64,000 nucleotides of DNA, taken from an uncultured Alphaproteobacteria bacterium (lineage in GTDB: Bacteria; Pseudomonadota; Alphaproteobacteria; UBA7985). The stretch is from NCBI GenBank assembly GCA_905479265.1, contig CAJQLX010000022.1, positions 1 to 64,000 of the forward strand, in the 5' to 3' direction. Made by a program: the position numbers and the translations under genes. Numbering within the stretch: position 1 is the first letter of the stretch; each line of letters begins with the position of its first letter. The notes below the pieces were generated by a model that had not been told where the DNA came from, searched no databases, and saw only the letters and a program-made list of their open reading frames with translations. Of this stretch, positions 10,039 through 19,281 are shown piece by piece.

Positions 10039-11232
10039 CTAGGCGCGGTATTTGTTGGCCAGCGGCTTGTACCGAGACGGCCAAGACCGTTCTGGACCGG
10101 TATCAATATGGATGAAGTTGGAGCTGGGGTAATATCCAACGCCGCCATCACTGGATTTCAGCGCAGCAACGTGGACATCCTTTATTTGCGCGCCATCGAC
10201 GAACATATCCATTGCCCGTCCCCGGACATGGTATGAATTCTTCGCCACGCCGCCAGATTTGGATCGCAGCATCTTGTTGGTCTCTGGGGAGCGATAGCCC
10301 GAAACCAGATGCAGAATGGCGCGGTCATGTCCTCGCGTCCGCATGGCAATTTCATGCGCGGTATCAAACAGCGCGCGGTCAATGTCGCGCACCTGGTCAT
10401 TTCGGTGATCGCGGAGCAGGTGGTTCAACTCTGCCAAAGCGCCTTCGTCATAGCGCCCGTTGGAGACAAACTTGGCCCGCAGACGCTCGCCTGTATGAGT
10501 GCTTTGAATGGTGACTGTCTTGGCGTCAGCATCGGCAATGCGCACAGTCGAGCTTTGACCCGGCAGGCTGGATCGGTTGGCTGACGAGCCGCTGACCACC
10601 GAGCGATTGGTGGCTGTCGCGACCTGTGTTGATCGATCTGTGCCGTTGTCGGGAACCAGATTGGGGACCGTGCGGTGCGCGGGAATGTCGAGCGAGGCGC
10701 GCATGCCGGGCAGGGGGGCCAGTTGTCGGCTGGGGGTGTTTTCTGGGATCAACCGAGGCGCAGGTTCCGGTATCGGCTGGCCGATTTTGGGAATGATGGG
10801 CGCGATGGGCTCAATCAGATTTTCCTGCCGCACGTCCAGCAGGGCCGCGAGCATGGCGTCCAAGTCTTCGCCGGTTTCCTTGTCCACGTAGCGCAACGTT
10901 TCGTCGCTGACTTGCAGGTTCAGATCAATGTCAGCGTATTCGATAAGCTCAACCGGCAGAACGTCGTGCAGGTTAGCGCGCTGCAGCATGAGATCATTCA
11001 TGGGGAGCTTGTCGAGGCCAAGATCCGAAAACGCCATACGGTCAGCAACGCCCACGCGGGTTCCGCGATATAGGCCATAGGCTGCGCCAGCGGTGCCAAG
11101 GGCAAGAAATGACTGTAAAACCGCCCGTCGGCTTGGGCTTTCCGCAGCTGAGCGGGCTGCTAACCGGCCATTGCCGATTGCCTCCGCCAAACTGTCCAAA
11201 AGACCGTGCATTTTATGTTGGTTGCCCCACAT
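10039..11232 (-). CDS. DUF882/YcbK-like (M15-type) protein with Tat-type signal
   Basis: VSGYRSPETNKML, SYHVRGRAMDMFV, FIHIDTGPERSW; SRRAVLQSFLALGTAGAA twin-arginine signal. Confidence 0.88.
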   Translation of the reverse strand: MWGNQHKMHGLLDSLAEAIGNGRLAARSAAESPSRRAVLQSFLALGTAGAAYGLYRGTRVGVADRMAFSDLGLDKLPMNDLMLQRANLHDVLPVELIEYADIDLNLQVSDETLRYVDKETGEDLDAMLAALLDVRQENLIEPIAPIIPKIGQPIPEPAPRLIPENTPSRQLAPLPGMRASLDIPAHRTVPNLVPDNGTDRSTQVATATNRSVVSGSSANRSSLPGQSSTVRIADADAKTVTIQSTHTGERLRAKFVSNGRYDEGALAELNHLLRDHRNDQVRDIDRALFDTAHEIAMRTRGHDRAILHLVSGYRSPETNKMLRSKSGGVAKNSYHVRGRAMDMFVDGAQIKDVHVAALKSSDGGVGYYPSSNFIHIDTGPERSWPSRYKPLANKYRA

Positions 11233-11413
11233 CGACCTATAATTCCGCCGCGTATCAAACTTAAATAGTCAAAAGGCGCGTAATCACACCCAAAATATCG
11301 CCAGTTTATACGTGCAAAAATTGTGCTAAGCAACGCAAAAAGTCGCTCATTTGAAGCAGAATGCCATATCAAAGCGTTGGAATTACGGCATTCCTTGGCG
11401 GTTGCCGGCTTCG

Positions 11414-13003
11414 CTAAAGCAGGCGGGTGATGAGGTCTTTATCCAAGTCGTAAATATCGTTCGCGAGTTGCAAGCGCCCGTCTTTGCCGACAAAGGCCGT
11501 CATGTAAGACAGAAAAACCTGCACAGACTTTGCCGGACGCGCGACTTCAATTTGACCTGCGTTCATGGCTTGCCGAATGCGGCGACTGTCCCAAACCGTG
11601 TCTTTGAGCATGTATTCCGCGAGCGCTTTGGGCTGGGACACTCGAACACAGCCGGATGAATGCGCGCGATCCTGTCGGCTGAATAGGTTGCGGGTGGGGG
11701 TATCGTGGAGGTAAATCGCCTGATCGTTCGTCAGCGAAAACCGAACAGCGCCGAGCGGGCCATGCGTGCTGGGTGGCTTACGCAGCGTGATTTTCGATGA
11801 AATGTTCTCGTCGAACCAATCCACCCGGTAAGGGTTTACAATCTGACCGCCGAGGTAGACTTCGAAGCCTTGCGCGATGGCGTAGGCGGGGTCTGCTTGG
11901 ATGCTCTCCAGATAATCTTTTTCCAAAATCGAGCGCGGAACCGTCCAATCGGGTGAGAATTTCAGGGACGTGATGCGATCAGACAAAATGGGCGTTTGGC
12001 GCGTTTGCCGCCCCACGACGACGGCCATGTTGAGCACGTCTTTGTCACCGTCACGAGCGACCAGCGAGAAGTCTGCAATGTTCACGCGTACGTGCCGCGG
12101 CGTTTCCAACCGGTCTTCCCACCGCAAACGCTCCAGATTAGCGAGGACGACGCCGAGGCGCTGGGTGGGCGAGGTGTTCATCCGCTTTTTGGTGTTGGAG
12201 CCGATGATGCCATCAACAGACAAACCGTTGCGCCGTTGGTAGCTTTTCACCGCTTCAAACAAGCCGTCATCGAAGAACGCAGGGTCGGCTACTGCAGCGG
12301 TGCTGCTGTAGTCGCCTGCTGCGGTCAAGTGCTGGCGCAATTGGGCGACGGTGGGGTGCGAAATGCCGCGCTTGAGCAATGGTCCCGCGTCGATCTGTGA
12401 CGGCGCTTGGGACGACAGGTTGCGAATTCGGGACAGATAGCCTTGGAGCGCGATGTACTCCGGTTTTTGGGGGGCCAGTCCCTTGAGAAACGCGTCGAGC
12501 CCTGTGTTCTCGTCGAAGTCCAGCAGGATTTCTGAGGGCTGCTTCTTCAGTGATTGGGGATAGCGCCCGTTATAGATGTCTGACGCATAGCGAAGTGTTG
12601 CCGCAGTTAGAACCAAATCTCGCCGCGCAATGTTGGTCAGGTCATAGGACTGGGACAGGTCATCCATCCCCAGCGCCCAATAGTTCGCAGGCTTCAAACC
12701 ATGATCACCAGAGGCCTGCATCACCTTGAGCGCATCGACGGTATCTGCGCGCCAATTGAAGTCTTGATAGAACAGCGGTTGGTAGTTGCGGCGTGCGTAA
12801 TAGTCCAACAGGTCGGTCCGGCTGAGGCCAAAGGTGCGCACGTCTCGGGGGATTGCCCCGGTCAGCATCTCCCGCATGATACCGTCAGAGCTGAACCCAT
12901 CGGTTGCTGCGTCTTGAGCCGGTATCGCAAGCGGCTGAGAAGCGACAGCGAGACCACACAGGACGAGAGAACTGGCCGCTAGAATTCGGAAAGCGCGAAG
13001 CAT
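11414..13003 (-). CDS. L,D-transpeptidase (YcbB/LdtD-like)
   Basis: Peptidoglycan-binding repeat SYQRRNGLSVDGIIGSNTKKRMN; catalytic YLHDTPTRNLFSRQDRAHSSGCVRV. Confidence 0.92.
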   Translation of the reverse strand: MLRAFRILAASSLVLCGLAVASQPLAIPAQDAATDGFSSDGIMREMLTGAIPRDVRTFGLSRTDLLDYYARRNYQPLFYQDFNWRADTVDALKVMQASGDHGLKPANYWALGMDDLSQSYDLTNIARRDLVLTAATLRYASDIYNGRYPQSLKKQPSEILLDFDENTGLDAFLKGLAPQKPEYIALQGYLSRIRNLSSQAPSQIDAGPLLKRGISHPTVAQLRQHLTAAGDYSSTAAVADPAFFDDGLFEAVKSYQRRNGLSVDGIIGSNTKKRMNTSPTQRLGVVLANLERLRWEDRLETPRHVRVNIADFSLVARDGDKDVLNMAVVVGRQTRQTPILSDRITSLKFSPDWTVPRSILEKDYLESIQADPAYAIAQGFEVYLGGQIVNPYRVDWFDENISSKITLRKPPSTHGPLGAVRFSLTNDQAIYLHDTPTRNLFSRQDRAHSSGCVRVSQPKALAEYMLKDTVWDSRRIRQAMNAGQIEVARPAKSVQVFLSYMTAFVGKDGRLQLANDIYDLDKDLITRLL

Positions 13004-13125
13004 CAGGAGACCTTATCGACGGATTAGCAGAAACAGTGATATGCATTACTCGTTTAGGCGAGTGAATCGCCATCACATGTTGTGTATATCAAATTTGTAC
13101 AATGCGTGAAAAGGGAGCGGCGCAT

Positions 13126-13602
13126 ATGGGGCTAGACATGAGTATTCACAATTTGAAGATTTCGACCATTTTTGCGGGAACTGTGGCGCTTGCCTTGGTC
13201 ATGTCCGGATGCGCGTCGACTGATGACCCAAACGCGGCGGTCATTGCTGCGGCGAATTCAGGCCTCAGCACGCAATTGCTGCAAAAGAGCCTGACGGTCG
13301 AAGCCGGGACGGAGCAGTCTGCGCTGGAAGCTGCGGTGAGCACGGCGGTCTGGTCGCCCAGTGACAAACTCAAGGCTGACGTATCGGAATATTTCGGGCA
13401 ACTTGGCCCCAAAGCCTTTGCTGTGACGCCGCCAACGGACACGGGCGCTCAGTCGTGGGGCAGCATCCACGGCGCGGATTCAACGCAGGAAGCACAGCAG
13501 GACGCCCTGCAGATTTGCAGCAACGTCGCCAGTCAGCGCGGCATCAATTTGCCGTGCTCGCTCTTGTTCATCGAAAATTCGCAGCAGCCACTGGGGTGGT
13601 AG
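13126..13602 (+). CDS. Putative lipoprotein with DUF4189-like domain
   Basis: Lipobox LVMSGC; FAVTPPTDTGAQSWGSIHGADSTQEAQQDALQIC. Confidence 0.6.
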   Translation: MGLDMSIHNLKISTIFAGTVALALVMSGCASTDDPNAAVIAAANSGLSTQLLQKSLTVEAGTEQSALEAAVSTAVWSPSDKLKADVSEYFGQLGPKAFAVTPPTDTGAQSWGSIHGADSTQEAQQDALQICSNVASQRGINLPCSLLFIENSQQPLGW

Positions 13603-13627
13603 GTGGCGTTCTTGGGCGCGCGGTGAT

Positions 13628-14230
13628 TTAGGGCGCCAACCAAGCCGCTCGTCTTTGCCCAGCAAGGCCATAATCAAACAGCAACCGCCGGTGACTGCCT
13701 TTGAGCGACAGGACTTCCATGCGGTCCGCCGTCAGGTGCAGCACCCGAAAATTCTTCCGCGCCCGGCTGAGATCGTCGGCGGTCATGTCATCGACAGCAA
13801 TGGTGGTGTTTTCAGGCTCCAACATCGCCGTGCCGGGTTCCACGGTGTTGGCGTAGATGGTCTTGGTGGCAAGGGTCAGCTTGGCCCACGCAAGCTCCGT
13901 ATATTCCTTGCGGGTATCGAGCATCTCGATCCGCCCCATGACCGTCACCTGCAGTGATTTGCGTGGGTCGTAAAATGACAGGCTGGCGTGCTTGGCTTTG
14001 GGGATCACAGCGGCCTTGCGAGAGCGCGCGTCGGTGTGCATTTCAAACCGCTTGGCCGGACGGTCCAACCCCCGGAGCACCACAGTGCGCGGAACGGGCG
14101 TAAAGCCGTCCAGATAGCAAAGCGTTGGCCAATGAAAAGCATGGCGTGGTTTTTGGACACCTTCCCTGAGTTCATTCCAAACCACGTCGTGGCCCAGCTT
14201 CAGATCATCAAAGGGCGAAGGTTCGTTTGA
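13628..14230 (-). CDS. Pyridoxamine 5'-phosphate oxidase-like flavin-binding protein
   Basis: RTVVLRGLD...FEMHTDARSRKAAVI, SLSFYDPRKSLQVTVMGRIEML. Confidence 0.85.
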   Translation of the reverse strand, partial: SNEPSPFDDLKLGHDVVWNELREGVQKPRHAFHWPTLCYLDGFTPVPRTVVLRGLDRPAKRFEMHTDARSRKAAVIPKAKHASLSFYDPRKSLQVTVMGRIEMLDTRKEYTELAWAKLTLATKTIYANTVEPGTAMLEPENTTIAVDDMTADDLSRARKNFRVLHLTADRMEVLSLKGSHRRLLFDYGLAGQRRAAWLAP

Positions 14231-14232
14231 CA

Positions 14233-14958
14233 TCAGCCCGCCAACCGTGCGGCTTGGGCTAAGTCCGCCCAATTGTGCTTGGAGGCAAGATGCGCATACA
14301 GCGGCGCGAGCCATCCTTTTTCCCGCCAAGCGAGGAAGACGCCTTCGCTGACTTCGCTGAGGCGCTGTTCGTCTACAATCAGAAACCCGCCTAGTTTAAG
14401 CGACTGCGTTTCGCCTAATTCAATTTCACGATCATCTTCGACCAGGATTCCTGCGTCCTGAAAGGCTCGTAACATCGCAAGGCTGTCTTCCCATTGGCGA
14501 TTGAAATCGGCGCAGAACGTGAGGGCTTCGTTGAGAAATGGCGTGGGTTGGCGGTTTTCAAACAGCTTGTCGCCCCGATCTTCGGACAACCGCCCGCTCG
14601 ATTCCTCGACCCCCAATACCATGCGTTTGCTTTCCGGGTCAGACATCAGCAAGAACGGATACCGCCGAATATAGGCCGGGATATACGCGCTGGGACGCCA
14701 CTGCCCAGCCTGATCAATGAACAGGTTCCCGCTGTCTTTTATGCCAACAATGCACACCGGAGACATGGGTGCTTGGGGCGTAAAAACGATTGGATAACAG
14801 CGGCTTGCGGTCTGAAACTCAACAGCGGTTAGCGGCAGGGATGTAACCTCACGCGCATATCCAAAGCTGTAGGCGGGCAACAAGCGCATGCTGTTGTGCC
14901 GCCCAGCCGTCACGGGGGCTGGATTGGAGTATAGCGGTGGTTGGCGCTTGGCGCTCAT
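14233..14958 (-). CDS. SapC family protein
   Basis: LPLTAVEFQTASRCYPIVF, WRPSAYIPAYIRRYPFLLM, FNRQWEDSLAMLRAFQDAGIL. Confidence 0.88.
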   Translation of the reverse strand: MSAKRQPPLYSNPAPVTAGRHNSMRLLPAYSFGYAREVTSLPLTAVEFQTASRCYPIVFTPQAPMSPVCIVGIKDSGNLFIDQAGQWRPSAYIPAYIRRYPFLLMSDPESKRMVLGVEESSGRLSEDRGDKLFENRQPTPFLNEALTFCADFNRQWEDSLAMLRAFQDAGILVEDDREIELGETQSLKLGGFLIVDEQRLSEVSEGVFLAWREKGWLAPLYAHLASKHNWADLAQAARLAG

Positions 14959-15233
14959 AGGGGGAGTCTCATGCAGTCTTTTATAACTTCAGACGTTTAA
15001 CTGCGGTTCTGACGCAACGCGGTCAAGTCTTTGCTTTGTGGATCATATCTGTGGGCATCGCTGAGAACTAGATTCAGTTTTACCTAACTTATTCCACCTT
15101 GGCCCCCGAATTGCACCACTCCCTGTACCGCTCAGCGCTGACCGCATAACCCGGCATGCGCAACAAGGGTCGAAAAGGCTCATGGGCAAAAATAATAAAA
15201 ATGAATTTAAAGAATTGAATTGAGGAACAGGCG

Positions 15234-15677
15234 ATGGCTGAGAAGCCTAAAAGCCCGAACGAGCTGCTTCAGATAAGGGAGCTGCTGTTCGGAGACGAGA
15301 AACGTGACATAGATGAGCGCGTTGGCGGTCTGGAAAAGGATGTGGTCGCAGTCCGCGATAACCTTGCCGACGTCAGCACCACGTTGACCCAGAAAATTGA
15401 AACGGCGAATTCTGGCGTCAGTGATGATGTCCGAGCGCTGAACGAGGAAATGCTTTCTCGGCTCAATGGGATGGATCAAACCATCGCGGACAACAGTGCC
15501 GCAGCCTCTGAATCCCTGTCCCTGGCCGTTGGCAATTTGACCTCTGAGTTAAAAAGCCTTGGCACGCAGTTGAACGAGACCACGCGAAAACTCGACGAAG
15601 AGCGCGAGCGGCGTGAGATGTTGTCCAACGGGCTGCGGGCTTTAGCTGACGCTATGATGTCGCCAACAACGTCCTAG
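15234..15677 (+). CDS. Coiled-coil hypothetical protein, first gene of small-GTPase locus
   Basis: ORF; N-terminal LLQIRELLFGDE motif then long heptad-like region. Confidence 0.7.
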   Translation: MAEKPKSPNELLQIRELLFGDEKRDIDERVGGLEKDVVAVRDNLADVSTTLTQKIETANSGVSDDVRALNEEMLSRLNGMDQTIADNSAAASESLSLAVGNLTSELKSLGTQLNETTRKLDEERERREMLSNGLRALADAMMSPTTS

Positions 15678-15737
15678 CCAGCCTTTTGGCCTGTGCTTTG
15701 AACCGATTTTGCTTTTTTGTGACGGAGGCTCCCACGC

Positions 15738-17702
15738 GTGAGCACCGATGACCAGTTTCCGGTGAATGACCTGGACGCCCTGCGTGCGTTGATCCTTGGG
15801 GAGGATGATGCTGCGGTGCGTTCGGTCAGTAAGCTGGCCCGACGAATTGATACTGTTGAAGAGATGCTGCGCGATGATCCTGCGTCGGTCGAGCGGCTGC
15901 AGGCTGTGTTGGGCGATGTCCTGCATGGGCTGGAGGGCGACAAGCGGAGATTGGTGCAGGAACGGCTGACGGCTTTACTGCTGACCAACATCCAAAACGA
16001 GATCAAAGCCGCAAAGCCCAGCTTTGTGCAGGCGATTTACCCGGTTGCGGGCGGCTTGGTTCGCAAGGGTATACAGCAAGCCATTTCTGAGCTGCTGGAA
16101 GTGATCGAAGAGCGCCTCTCCGAGCCGGCCACAATCTACAAACGCGCACAAATCCGGTTTCAGGCACTGATCACGGGCAAGCCCGAGGCTGAAATCTGGT
16201 TGCGTCAGACCGGGCTGTTTCATGTCGATCGGATCCTGATGGTGGATCGGGCTTCGGGCGCTGTTATTACGGGCTTGCGTCAGGATCGAGACGGAACGGC
16301 GACGGACACCATCCATTCGACGGATTCCATTCAGGGCGAAGATCAAATCGTCTCCGGCATGCTGACGGCGATTATGTCGTTCAGTCAGGAAGCCTTTGGC
16401 GAGGGTGGCGGTGGCGAGCTATCGACGTTGGAGTTTGAAAACAGCCAATTGCATGTCAAGGCGACGCCGCTGGTGCTGCTGGTCATTCGCACCATCGGCA
16501 CGCCGCCAGCAAAGATCGACAGCATCATCGAAAACCGCTTCGACCGCATGGTGACGGACAACGCCGACGCTCTGGGCTCGTTTGATGGCAGTCTGCCCAA
16601 TGGGGCGCGATTGGAGATTCAGTCACAACTCCGTCGCTTGCTGCGAGAGCTGCGCAAGGCGGAAAGCGAGGGCCTTCCTTCGCGCAAATCGGGCGCACGG
16701 CGGCCTATTATGACCTTTGTGATGGCATTGGGCGGCGTTCTGCTGGTGGCGCTGGTGCTGATCGCAATCCTCAACGCCATTCGCATCAACGGGAACGTTG
16801 CGCGGGTTCAGAACACCATTGATGATGTTGAGCAATTGCAGGCCTATCCCATCGACGCCGACTATGATCGCTCGAAGGCCAGCGTGGTTGTGCGCGGTTT
16901 GGTGCCAGATGCTGCCTCAGCCGGGCGGCTGGAGACCCACTTGCGAGAAGACCACCCACGCTTGGCGCTGAGCTTTGCGCTGTCCAACATTTCCACCGAT
17001 GCCGTGCGGCCCATCTTGCGCGGGCCAAGGATCGAGCGGGAGGCCAATTCTGCCGGCGTGAACCAACTGCGGGACGAAGCGTTTATACGCGACACGATTA
17101 TCTTGGATCTGGAGCAGCAAATCGGCGACTTGCGCTTGGCGATGGCGGGCACCGAAGCGGTGGATGCCGCGCAATCCTATCCGACGCTGACCTATGATCT
17201 CGACCCAGATTTGGGCGCGCTGAGGAATCAGATTGGCGGAACGCTGCTCACAGCGTTGAAGGCCAAGCGGCGTTTGGCGGGGCAAGCGGATGGCGCGGGC
17301 GATCTCTTCGGTCTGGGCGGCGGGGGGCTGTATTCCCTTGAGGCCGCGCAGCTGGATGAGCAAACCGTTGCGGGGACGTTGATTGGCTTCAACGCTGCGG
17401 GCAGCTTTACAGACGTTGAGCTGGCGCTTGAAGCGACACGGTTGGTGGCGGAATTGCTCGCAACGAAACCCCAGGGCGTAAAGCTGGAGATTCTGTCGGT
17501 TGTCAGGCCTGTCGCCGGGCGAGAATTGCCGGAGAACATGGATCGCTTCATCGCGTCCAAAGCCCGCGCGCTGCTGATCGCCCAAGGCGTGAAACCCGAC
17601 ATGATGCAGATCCGTACCGGCGGTAACGCGGCTGTGGTCGCGGAAATTGATCCTGCGTCATGGCGTAAGTCACATTATGTTGGTTTCCGGCTTGCATATT
17701 AG
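15738..17702 (+). CDS. Membrane protein: N-terminal LxxLRxLIxGED motif, putative roadblock/longin-like region, TM helix, BON-like segment, OmpA-like C-terminus
   Basis: DLDALRALILGEDD; LFHVDRILMVDRASGAVITGL...IVSGMLTAIMSFSQEAFGEGG; TM MTFVMALGGVLLVALVLIAIL; C-term ENMDRFIASKARALLIAQGVKPDMM. GTG start. Confidence 0.7.
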   Translation: MSTDDQFPVNDLDALRALILGEDDAAVRSVSKLARRIDTVEEMLRDDPASVERLQAVLGDVLHGLEGDKRRLVQERLTALLLTNIQNEIKAAKPSFVQAIYPVAGGLVRKGIQQAISELLEVIEERLSEPATIYKRAQIRFQALITGKPEAEIWLRQTGLFHVDRILMVDRASGAVITGLRQDRDGTATDTIHSTDSIQGEDQIVSGMLTAIMSFSQEAFGEGGGGELSTLEFENSQLHVKATPLVLLVIRTIGTPPAKIDSIIENRFDRMVTDNADALGSFDGSLPNGARLEIQSQLRRLLRELRKAESEGLPSRKSGARRPIMTFVMALGGVLLVALVLIAILNAIRINGNVARVQNTIDDVEQLQAYPIDADYDRSKASVVVRGLVPDAASAGRLETHLREDHPRLALSFALSNISTDAVRPILRGPRIEREANSAGVNQLRDEAFIRDTIILDLEQQIGDLRLAMAGTEAVDAAQSYPTLTYDLDPDLGALRNQIGGTLLTALKAKRRLAGQADGAGDLFGLGGGGLYSLEAAQLDEQTVAGTLIGFNAAGSFTDVELALEATRLVAELLATKPQGVKLEILSVVRPVAGRELPENMDRFIASKARALLIAQGVKPDMMQIRTGGNAAVVAEIDPASWRKSHYVGFRLAY

Positions 17703-17746
17703 CCAAAATTATCGTCCTTGAAGATGCAATCTTTAAGGGGATAAGC

Positions 17747-18286
17747 ATGGCCAATCTCGCCCAAAAAGTATGCATTGTGGGGGAGTTTTCCGTTGGCAAA
17801 ACGTCGCTCATACGGCGGTATGTGCGCGGATTGTTTTCCGAGGACTACAAGGCCACCTTGGGTGTGAACTGCTATAATCACGCCGGGCAGTTCCAGCACC
17901 CGACCACGGGCGAAACCCATTCGATCAACCTGATCCTGTGGGACATCGAAGGTGGGCAGCAAAAATCGTCGATGCTGAACACGTATTTGATCGGCGCGTC
18001 CGGTGCGTTGTTGATTGCTGATTTGACCCGTCCAGAGACGATCCAAGCGGTTGATCACTATTTCAACCTGCTCGAAAGCGTAATTCCCGGACGGCCAAAA
18101 GTGCTGGCGTTGAACAAAGTCGATTTGATGGATGGCAGCCCAACGATGACCCAAACGCTCGCGATGGCAAAAGCCAAGGCGAAGGCGTTGGGGCTTCGGT
18201 TGGTGCAGACATCGGCGTCAAAAGGCAATCAGGTGCCAGAGCTTTTCGCTGGCCTCGCCTCCGACATTCTGCGCTTGCGGGACTAG
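17747..18286 (+). CDS. Ras/Rab-like small GTPase
   Basis: G1 GEFSVGKTS, G3 WDIEGG, G4 NKVD, G5 TSASK. Confidence 0.9.
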   Translation: MANLAQKVCIVGEFSVGKTSLIRRYVRGLFSEDYKATLGVNCYNHAGQFQHPTTGETHSINLILWDIEGGQQKSSMLNTYLIGASGALLIADLTRPETIQAVDHYFNLLESVIPGRPKVLALNKVDLMDGSPTMTQTLAMAKAKAKALGLRLVQTSASKGNQVPELFAGLASDILRLRD

Positions 18287-18290
18287 CCCC

Positions 18291-19274
18291 ATGCAGCCAT
18301 CGAACCCCATCCAATTGGCACAAGAATCCCTGCTCAATGCCGGCATCATTAACGTCGTCATCATCGATCGTGGAGCGATGATTCAGGCTGTGCAGGGTGC
18401 CTTGGTCGCTGACTGGGATGTGGGACAACCCGTTACAGACCAGCTTTATGTTCTCGCCGGGATGGAAGCGTTGATCATGGCAATGGCGGATCAGGGTACG
18501 GCCATAGATCCCATCGAGCTTCCAGCCGTTTTTCTTGGCGGCAATCACGAAGACGGTGACTTGGGCGTTTCCGTGCGGATGTCCGCCTTGGACGGGGCCG
18601 GCGTCCTTTTGCTTTTGCGCCCGCTAGAGGCTGACGGCGCGGTTGATCAACAGGCGGTCCAGCAGCACAATGACTTGGCCTTGCTGGGGGGGCAGGTGGC
18701 AAAGTCTCAGACTCAGGCCGAACTGAACATGACGGCCCGAGAAACGCTGTTTGACACGCTAAGGTGGGGGTTCAGGGCGCCCTTGAGCAAGCTTGCGCAG
18801 GCGGCAGAAGGGCAGGAAGCCTTGGCGTCGCTCGCCCATGATGCCCTGCACGCGGTCGATGATTGGCTCGACTTGCTCAGCCTGCGCACACAGCTCGAAG
18901 ATGAAGACGGTTTGCCGACTGAACCCATTGCTTTGGCGTCTCTCATGGACGGCTTTCGGGCGTCTTTTGATGGCCAGATCAGCGCGTCAGACGACAGTAT
19001 CGCGGCGGCGAGCGGGCGTGTGCTGGGTTCCGCAGCGATCCTGTCCAAAGGAATATCTAGCATTTTGCGGGCCGCAGAAGGCTCGCTCAGCCTCGTCTTC
19101 ACTGTCGAAAACGCCAGCGCGGTTTGGACGATTCGTGGGGTTGAGAACGGTTCTGCCTTAGTGGCCGATTATCGCTTGGAACTGGCCCGCTCTGCGCTCA
19201 TGTCTTTGGCGGGGTCGGTCAGCGTCGGTGACGACAGAGTCGTTTTCAGCGTTCCACTCAAGGCTGACGCTTAG
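18291..19274 (+). CDS. Degenerate PAS / histidine-kinase-like protein
   Basis: PAS-like N-terminus; linker QQHNDLALLGGQVAKSQTQAELN; H-box-like TLRWGFRAPLSKL without His; C-term VADYRLELARSALMSLAGSVSVGDDRVVFSVPL resembles HATPase end. Confidence 0.6.
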   Translation: MQPSNPIQLAQESLLNAGIINVVIIDRGAMIQAVQGALVADWDVGQPVTDQLYVLAGMEALIMAMADQGTAIDPIELPAVFLGGNHEDGDLGVSVRMSALDGAGVLLLLRPLEADGAVDQQAVQQHNDLALLGGQVAKSQTQAELNMTARETLFDTLRWGFRAPLSKLAQAAEGQEALASLAHDALHAVDDWLDLLSLRTQLEDEDGLPTEPIALASLMDGFRASFDGQISASDDSIAAASGRVLGSAAILSKGISSILRAAEGSLSLVFTVENASAVWTIRGVENGSALVADYRLELARSALMSLAGSVSVGDDRVVFSVPLKADA

Positions 19275-19281
19275 GCTGGCG

